Shown here piece by piece: positions 57,172-64,000 of a stretch of DNA of 64,000 nt. The notes beneath the pieces were generated by a model, which did no database searches, was not told the DNA's origin, and saw nothing but the letters and a program-made list of their open reading frames with translations. Origin of the DNA: Primulina eburnea. Lineage: Eukaryota > Streptophyta > Magnoliopsida > Lamiales > Gesneriaceae. Positions within the stretch are counted from its first letter, which is position 1, and each line of letters starts with the position of its first letter. Position numbers and translations under genes: made by a program. The stretch is from the NCBI RefSeq assembly GCF_022965805.1, contig NC_133104.1, positions 25,168,069-25,232,068 of the forward strand, in the 5' to 3' direction.

Positions 57172-59354
57172 GCCAGAGTATTTGCTTTGACCGAGGAACA
57201 GGCTCAGGAAGCACCAGATGATGATGTTGCAAGTAACTGAGTTGTATGATTATCCTGCGTACGTATTGATGGATACCGGTGCTTCACATACTTTTCTTTT
57301 TGAAAGATTTGCTTGATGCATGCATTATCTGTGAGTCCCTATTTACTGTAGTATTTGTTTCTTTTCATTTGGGAAAAGATCTTGTATCAGTGATTTATGT
57401 TAGATTTTGTATACTACAGTAGGATAAGAATGAGATCGAGTTAGATTGTGGGATAGATGATATTGTATCGATGTTCTATGATTTTGGAACTGCATTACTG
57501 CTATTGATATGCTGATCCAGTACAGAGCTACCATCGATTAGTTCCAGAAGATGGTGAGAATTAGACCTGAGATGACCAAGAGATGAATATTGTACGATAA
57601 GAATTCTAGACTGAGAATTTCTTTGATATTCGTACTAGCTATGACTCGATTATTACAGAAAGGAGCAGAATGACTCCTTATGTATTCAGTTGATTTACTG
57701 AAGTTGAGTTTATCATTGGCCGATTTACCAATGATAAGAAAGTTCTTGATGTTTTCTCTGATAAGACTTCAGATCTTATTCCAATCAGAGAGATTGATTT
57801 TATTCTTGAACTGATATTAGAAATTGTTGAAATTTTGAATCCTGATTGAGACAGATTGCATTCAGGATGTGTTATATCTGAAGATGATATATTCGTTGAT
57901 TTTAACAGAATTAAACCGTAATTAGTTGGCCGAGGTGGATATCAGTGTCAGATATTTGCGGTTTTATAAGTTTAACAGATCAGTACCGATGAGTTTAGCA
58001 TGTTTTGAATCTGATTGAATATTGATGTTATTCTGAATACGTGCTTGAGATAGATTATAGACAATGGAGATTATATTGTACTGTCCGAACCAGAGCTGAT
58101 TTTGAAACGTTAGAAGCTCAAAAAGTTGATTAGAAGGTTTAGAACTCAATATCAATAGTCAGAATAGAGTGTCGATCAGAATATCAGGTAAATAATACTG
58201 TATTGTATATTAATAACTGACTTGTTGGTGCCCGATATTTCGAATGTGACATGACATAGATTGTCAGAAATGATGCAATACTTGATTCAGTAGGCATCCT
58301 GATAGCAGAAAAAGTTTTGATAGAAACAGATGAGATTAGATATGGCAGAGTTTGGACTGAAATGTCTGAACTACAGACAGATAAAGATAGAAAGAAAGAA
58401 ACCAAGAGATTGGTTATGTAACTTGTCGGTTCCTGAATGGAAATGAGATTACATTTCCAAGGATATCGTGATGAACTTACTAACTTCCTCTCGGAATTGA
58501 GTATTGATTGAGTTAGGAACGACAGAATGACTTAGTCTGCGAGTGCTAAACCGTACATGAAGATGTACAAATATGATATACTATTAGTATTCCGTCAGGA
58601 AAATGATTAGATTACACGGAGTACTGAGAGTTGAGTATATTAGACCGTGATTTTGGTTGATGTTGCACGTTGGACAGAATGTACCATAAGAGTTAGATAC
58701 TAGATTATATCTGAATACTGAATAGTATTCACTATCTGATGGATAGTCAGAGTGGATTATCCAGATTTCGGAGGATATGCGGAAAGCTGTAATGCTTGAT
58801 TGTAACCCTAAATGGCAGGATTCATTGTCATTTTGTGAGTTTTCGTACAACCACAACTATCAAATGAGTATTGAGATAACTCCTTTCGAAGCGTTGTACG
58901 GAAAGATATATGGATCCTTTCTTTATTGAAATGATATCTCTGAGGTTCTTGAGATTGGATCTGAAATGATCAGGAATATGACTGAAAAGATGAAGCTAAT
59001 TCAGAGAAAACTGAAAACAGCTTATAATAAATAGACTGAATATGCCAATGTCGGACGATGACTGTTGGTATTTGAGACCAAAGATCGAATATATCTTTGA
59101 TGGAGATAAACAGACTTAATAACAGCTGATGGTGTTGAGCTATTACGAACTGTTAGTTGGATATATACGGATGTAGTATAGCCAGTGTTGCGAAATTGAT
59201 TTTCTCAAAGATATTTTGAGAAATAGAATCGAGAATATAAGAGTGAAATTTCAGAATATATTCATTGAGATGAGTTTTTGATTTAAACTTTGTATACATT
59301 TCTTCTGATATATCTGAATTGATTACTTGCGAGTTCGAGGACGAACTCAGATCT
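57172..59354 (+). pseudogene. Ty3-B pol, heavily decayed
   Basis: A protease motif (DTGASHTF, about 57270) is readable. RT is almost wholly missing: sequence passes from the protease/pre-RT region to RNase H/linker-like pieces near 57940-58190. Integrase pieces can be matched to Ty3-A (for example SYNHNYQMSIEITPFEALYG near 58840-58900, in broken frames). Stops are very frequent in all frames and base composition is AT-shifted. No function possible. Confidence 0.8.
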
Positions 59355-59368
59355 AAGAGGGGGAGAAA

Positions 59369-61325
59369 TGTAATGTCCGAGATTTAATTAATGTAATCAG
59401 ACGTTGATTAATTTGTAGACTTGAGGTTGTAGGAGCTCACGTGGAAAAGTCGGGCGTCGGTGCAAGAAAAAGAAGATTTGTACAGAACTCGTGGCGCCCG
59501 AGCGGTAGAATATTACCGCCCGAGCGCCAATGTGTGATAAGCCAAGCATTCGGGCAGAAAGTGCCGCGCCCGGGCGGTACTTTCTTACCGCCCTAGCGCG
59601 AGACATGCGAAACAAGAACTTGACATTTGGCTCGTTGCATGTTACGGGTATGTATATATATATACACATATTGCAATTCTCAAAAAGAGAAGAAACGAAA
59701 GGAAATCGAGAAAAGGGCCGAGGAAGGTTGTGAAAAATCCTTACGCCTTTTGTGAGAAATCCGTCCGTCCGATTTTGAATCCGATTTCGGTATTGAGTTC
59801 CTATCGACGTAGGCTACAACTGGACGTAAGTTTTACTATGTTTTGACATGGTTTAGAATTATGATATTGTCAGAATTGAATGGAACTCATATATGTTGTT
59901 CTTGACATAGTAGACATCATAGAATTGAAGTCAGATTGAGAAACAGACTGATTATGGAATTGTTATGATTTTCGGAGTAGTTTTGGAGTCGAGTTGGTAT
60001 CAGAATTGAGTTTTTATTGATTATGAGATATTGGAATTGATATCTGACTAATATGATATGGCGGGATATATTGAGATTACGCCATTATGTTGTTAAAACA
60101 AAATTTGATTGAATTCTGATTTTATCCAGTATGGATTGAGTGGTGTATTGATATTGTACCCTCAATATTGTTATTGTCAGACTGATTATTGACAGGCTTG
60201 GGGTTCGAGACTTCGACAGAGCCAGGGTATCAGAAAGAAATGTATAAATTTATGTTGAGTTGGGATTGCACAACTCGAGTGAGGTTTGACTCGAGTCTCC
60301 CTAAATCACATACTTTCAATTATTGCATTGATATTCGCAATTGATGAGACTTATGATTGTAGGCTATTGATTTATAGCCAACTGTATGTAATGACTGCTG
60401 ATTTGCTAATCATCGATTGATTTGCTTAGATACTGACTGCATGTATTGATTTCTGAGTCGTTGAGTCATAGGCTGATTCGCCTAGTCACCGGCTGATTCG
60501 TCTGGTTATTGACTGATTCGTCTAAACTTAAGCTGATTCGCTTAATTACAGGCTGAGTTGTCTGATTATTGGCTGATTCGCCTAATTACCGGCTGATTCG
60601 TCGGGTTATTGACTTAGTCGTCAATTCTGCGGCTGATTCGCCCAGACACTGATATATGAATTATATCGATGCCGTTTAGGGATTTATTCATTCCTATCGA
60701 CTGAGATTCGATATAATTACCTATATCCAGACATCGGGATCCCTAGGTTAGAGTTGAGTCGAGTCTGAGACGACGCGTCAGTGGAGTCGAGTCTGAGACG
60801 ACGCGTCGGTTGAGTTGAGTCTGATATGACATGTTGATTTACATTGTTTATATCATTCATGATTATTGAATGCTTGATATTGATTTATGTATTCTGATTT
60901 GATACAGGTGAAGAATATTTCTTATATATGCTTTTGTATATGCTTTTATATGATTGCATGTATACATTGTTTATACTGGGATATTTATATCTCACCGGAT
61001 TTATCCGGCTGTTGTCTTGTTTTGTATGTGTGCATGACAACCGGTGGGGCTGGATCAGGGTCAAGAAGAGGATGAGAGAAGATTAGATAGCGTGGAGATC
61101 CGGGCTTCGAAGCAACATAGGATTCAGCACTGATATGTAGTTGAACCTAGTTGAAATTCTTGTAGATAACACAAGATTTGTATGTTCACGTTTAATATGT
61201 AATTTGAGTAAATTACATTACGTTTCCGCGTTGTATTTTAGAAAAAAAAATTTAGACCCTGTTTTATAATTGATTAATTAGTCCCAAGAATGATTAAAAA
61301 CTTGATTAGCGTCCGGGTCCCCACA
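59369..61325 (+). repeat. Ty3-B 3' LTR (1957 bp)
   Basis: TGTAATGTCC to GTCCCCACA, then CTGGA. It has two palindromic modules instead of three. Otherwise by eye about 98 percent identical to the 5' LTR. Confidence 0.95.
59492..59600 (+). repeat. GC-rich palindromic modules, 2 copies (Ty3-B 3' LTR)
   Basis: Start at about 59492 and 59563, period 71 bp. They correspond to a fusion of modules 1/2 and module 3 of the 5' LTR, i.e. loss of exactly one unit. Confidence 0.85.
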
Positions 61326-61330
61326 CTGGA

Positions 61331-61853
61331 TACTCACCAGGCTTCTGGGGAGCCTTCCTTTGCATTAAGGACCTTTGCCTTTCGGCAGTCCTTGAAACGA
61401 CCTCTTTCCCGGCTATCCCTAGAAAGCCCTTTTGAATTGTTGTTGCTGCTGTTGTTGGGGTGCCTGATAGGGCCTCTTGCCCTATGTGTCATTCTCGATG
61501 TCTCTGGTTCTGCTCTGCCGCCAAGGCTCTTGACATGCAACATTATAAGTAGTAGGACCAACCACTCGAACATCACGACGCAAGATCGGTCGTAAACCAT
61601 CAATGAAATGCCTCAACTTCTCCCTGGCATCATTCGCAATTAGGGGCACAAAGTGACACCCCCTCTCAAACTTCCTTAGAAACTCTGCCATGCAGTTGTC
61701 TCCCTATCTCAAAGTCATAAACTCCCTAGTCAATTGGGAGCGAATCTCTTCAGTAAAGTACTTGAAGTAAAACACATCCTTGAAACCCAAGTAAGGGTCT
61801 GCAAATTTACTGCCAACGACGCAATCTCTCACCACAGTCTGGTAGGGGTATTC
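61331..61853 (-). pseudogene. Ty3-F gag, N-terminal and middle part
   Basis: Minus strand. FKDVFYFKYFTEEIRSQLTREFMTLR (about 61705-61790; only the motif is quoted) then AEFLRKFERGCHFVPLIANDAREKLRHFIDGL, a Retrotrans_gag domain. A frameshift near 61500 leads into a Gln-rich linker in another frame. It continues left of Ty3-B at 53826 with the zinc knuckle. The upstream end is cut at about 61854 by a different sequence. No Ty3-F LTR was found. Confidence 0.85.
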
Positions 61854-63394
61854 AGTGGTGGGTTCGGTTCGATTTCGATTTTTTATTGCGGTTTTTTCAA
61901 TTTTCGGTTTTAGAAGTATATAATCCGATATCCGAACCATTTTTCTTCGGTTCAGTTCGATTTTCTACCAAAACGGTTCGGTTATTTCGGTCGATTATTT
62001 CGGTTTTGGTATAATTATTTAAATTAATAATATAAATATATTGTAAAATATAATATGTTAACTTTCTACATATTTTCTTAGTTAAATATTTAAATATAAG
62101 GTCTAAATTTTGACACCCTAAAAACAAAGGTGCATAAATTCATTTTTATTAGTATAAATTTTATTATTTTCATTTTTAAAATTTTATCACATTATTTTTC
62201 GATACAAATTTTATTTGTCCAAAATGTCTAGAAATACATTAAAATACACTTAAAAATTCATCAAGCACTATGAGGTTCCCATTCCAAAATAAAATACCCA
62301 AAATATAATAAAATATTATAATTAAACTCAACATATATGCTAAGTAAGTAATTACAATAATTATTAAGTTCAATATAAGATAATTAGGTTCAATAATTAG
62401 ATACACGGATATAATAATATTAAGTTTGGATAAACATGATATTTTTTAATAAATAAATAAATAAAAAAAAGTAAATATATATATAATAATAAACGGATAA
62501 TCATGAAATTCGGCTATATACTCCTTTCCTCAAAACCACATATCAGCCGAGAGAAAAGAAAGGGAAGGAAGAAAGTAAGAAAGAGAGAAGAGGAAAGAAA
62601 ATGGAGAAAAAAGGAAGAAAAAAAATAGAAGGAAAAGCTATACCTCTTCCGAAAAATACCAATAAATCACCAACTATTCACCTCATATCATAAATCAATA
62701 TAATGCTGGAGATGACGTAAGAGGATCGCTCAAAAATCAGATAAATCAAACAGAGATATTCCGCTACGGCATCGGTATCCCGTATTCAAGCTAGGTACTT
62801 TTCATTCATTTTTCTTATAGCTACACACCAAACTAGAGGTCAGCTTGAATATAAAAGTTGTACCTCTTGTTGCATAGATGAGGTACATACCGTCCGTCAT
62901 CCCAAAATATTGCCAGAACTAACATTTTCAGAATGTCGGAGTACCCTAGTTCACCATAAGACGATTTTTAAATCTGGTATTAATCGGATAGGAATTTGAC
63001 AAAACTTTCAACGGAAGAATTAAAGATCTTAAAAAGATACATATCCTGGAAAAAACCCGGCCGCGCGTGGCCGCTGGAAGGCCACGCACGCGCATAAACC
63101 GTCGGCGCGTGTACTGCACGCGCCGTCGTATCGCCGGTTTTCCGGTGGCGAACATTCCTGAGGATATTTCTGAATTTTTGGCCAACTTTCGTATTGTTTG
63201 GATATACCTTCTAATTAATATGAATTTTTGAAACTTAATTAAAATCAACCGAATTAAATTTTGAACAAAAAATAATCTGTAAATGATCAACCAGTTACTT
63301 AAAAACTCTAACATATAAATATCATTCATAATATATTTTTAGGACTTTCTCCAGCAACTCGGATTATTAATCAAGCCTAAACTGTAAGTTAACA
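61854..63394. other. Unassigned DNA; possible DNA-transposon end at left
   Basis: The first 150 bp are built of GGTTCGGTTCG/TTTCGGTT words starting CAGTGGTGGG, a look common at hAT-type ends; the opposite end was not found. 62110-62500 is AT-rich. 62520-62650 has a TATATACTCC followed by a long purine-rich stretch. 63055-63155 has GC-rich hairpins. The minus-strand ORF 62946-63329 has no domain I recognise. Confidence 0.4.
63055..63155. repeat. Three consecutive GC-rich hairpins
   Basis: GCGTGGCC...GGCCACGC, CGGCGCGTG-TACTG-CACGCGCCG and TCGCCGG...CCGGTGGCGA lie side by side in an otherwise AT-rich region. The sequences differ from the LTR modules but the architecture is similar. Confidence 0.7.
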
Positions 63395-64000
63395 TGTGGG
63401 GACCCGGACGTTAATACAGTCCTTAATCGTCATTGGGACTAATTAATCAATTAGTATAAACAGGGTCTAAATTTTTTTTTTAAAATTATACAGCGGAAAC
63501 GTAATGTAATTAAATTCAAATTACATATTAAACATAACATACAATTATTGTATAATCTACAATAATCCGACTAGGTTCATCTACAAGTCAGTGCTGAATC
63601 CTAAGTTGCTTCGAAGCCCGGATCTCCACGCTATCTAATCTTCTCTCATCCTCTTCTTGACCCTGATCCAGCCCCACCTGTTGTCATGCACACATACAAA
63701 ACAAGACAACAGCCGGATATCTCCGGTGAGATATAAATATCCCAGTATAAACAATGTAAACATGCAGTCATATAAAAGCATATACGAAAGCATATAAGAA
63801 TTATTCCTAACATGTCTCAAATCAGAAACATAAATCCATATCAAACATTCAATAATCATGAATGGCATAAATAATGTAAATCAGCGTGTCATATCAGACT
63901 CAATTCAACCGACGCATCGTCTCAGACTCGACTCCACTGACGCGTCGTCTCAGACTCGACTCAACTCTATCCTAGGGATCCCGATGTCTGGATATAGGTA
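63395..64000 (-). mobile_element. Ty3-H: edge of a Ty3-B-family LTR running off the window
   Basis: Begins TGTGGGGACCCGGACG, the complement of the Ty3-B LTR end, and continues with complement of the TTATACTGGGATATTTATATCTC and GACGCGTC segments of that LTR. The bases to its left carry no PBS, so this is the outer end of a minus-strand LTR. Candidate target duplication TAACA (63390-63394); its partner is outside the window. Confidence 0.85.

Larger units (their letters stand above)
53827..61325 (+). mobile_element. Ty3-B: complete Ty3/gypsy element nested in Ty3-F
   Basis: LTRs 53827-55858 and 59369-61325, perfect CTGGA duplication, intact PBS, and PPT (AAGAGGGGGAGAAA, 59355-59368). It is related to Ty3-A in gag and in LTR ends (GTCCGGGTCCCCACA). 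The internal region is 3.5 kb against 4.8 kb in Ty3-A. Gag is well kept, but pol is reduced and riddled with stops, although the LTRs are almost identical to each other. Confidence 0.93.

Noticed and set aside
61290..61595. Plus-strand ORF of 101 aa across 61325
   Set aside because: It joins the end of the Ty3-B LTR to the reverse strand of Ty3-F gag; the real coding strand is minus.
61854..62120. Complete hAT-like MITE starting CAGTGGTGGG
   Set aside because: No matching inverted end or 8-bp duplication was found; only a possible left end can be claimed.

Overview
This window is repeat-dense flowering-plant nuclear DNA. The evidence is the presence of plant Ty1/copia elements including Sireviruses, plant Ty3/gypsy chromovirus-like elements primed by initiator tRNA-Met, a Cassandra-type TRIM carrying a 5S rRNA-like sequence, a hAT element with a BED zinc finger, and the last exon of a plant RabA (Rab11-class) GTPase. 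The open reading frame behind the Sirevirus pol resembles, from memory, a repeat family I associate with asterids of the order Lamiales (Gesneriaceae-like genomes); that placement is a weak inference. No intact host gene was found.

Layout, using local names. (1) 1-27721: a minus-strand, apparently non-coding Ty3-type element (Ty3-O; 5' LTR 25177-27721, partial 3' LTR 1255-1997) was hit by two plus-strand Sireviruses: SireA (only its 3' end, 1-1254) and SireB (2579-23167, target duplication TATAC). SireB was then hit by a plus-strand Ty3 element (Ty3-A, 11813-20285, target duplication AGAGT), which landed inside SireB's extra ORF downstream of pol. (2) 27725-30670: a complete Cassandra TRIM (27725-28584), a scrap of a Ty3-O-type LTR, and a fragment of LTR family D (D3) that holds a perfect 350-bp TRIM (29003-29352). 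(3) 30671-32912: last exon of a RabA gene, split by a 1.8-kb hAT derivative. (4) 33979-49533: minus-strand Copia remnant (Copia-G) containing Ty3-C (36073-49219), whose 5' LTR holds solo LTR D1 (36941-40748), which itself holds solo LTR E (38896-40389): four levels of nesting. (5) 49534-61855: minus-strand Ty3 gag-pol remnant (Ty3-F) with two insertions, solo LTR D2 (49870-52973) and the complete Ty3-B (53827-61325, target duplication CTGGA). (6) 61856-63394: unassigned DNA, then the edge of a minus-strand Ty3-B-family LTR (Ty3-H) running off the window.

Almost every coding region is broken by stops or frameshifts, so 'pseudogene' is used for gag and pol. The exceptions are two small uninterrupted ORFs inside SireB on the opposite strand (8982-9428 and 9800-10189). 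They are paralogous to each other and each has a TATA box 50-65 bp upstream of its ATG. The second faces the pol-downstream ORF across a 586-bp divergent region rich in ACGT-core boxes. This cassette of divergent genes inside a retrotransposon is my best candidate for an undescribed system.

The second candidate is a ~71-bp module with an imperfect GC-rich palindrome (GGCGCCCGAGCGGTA ... TACCGCCCGAGCGCC). It is tandemly repeated 2-4 times in LTRs of at least three different retrotransposon families here, just upstream of the (TA)n/TATA region in two of them, and its copy number differs between the two LTRs of the same element. All similarity statements are by-eye comparisons within the window; no alignment or database search was run.
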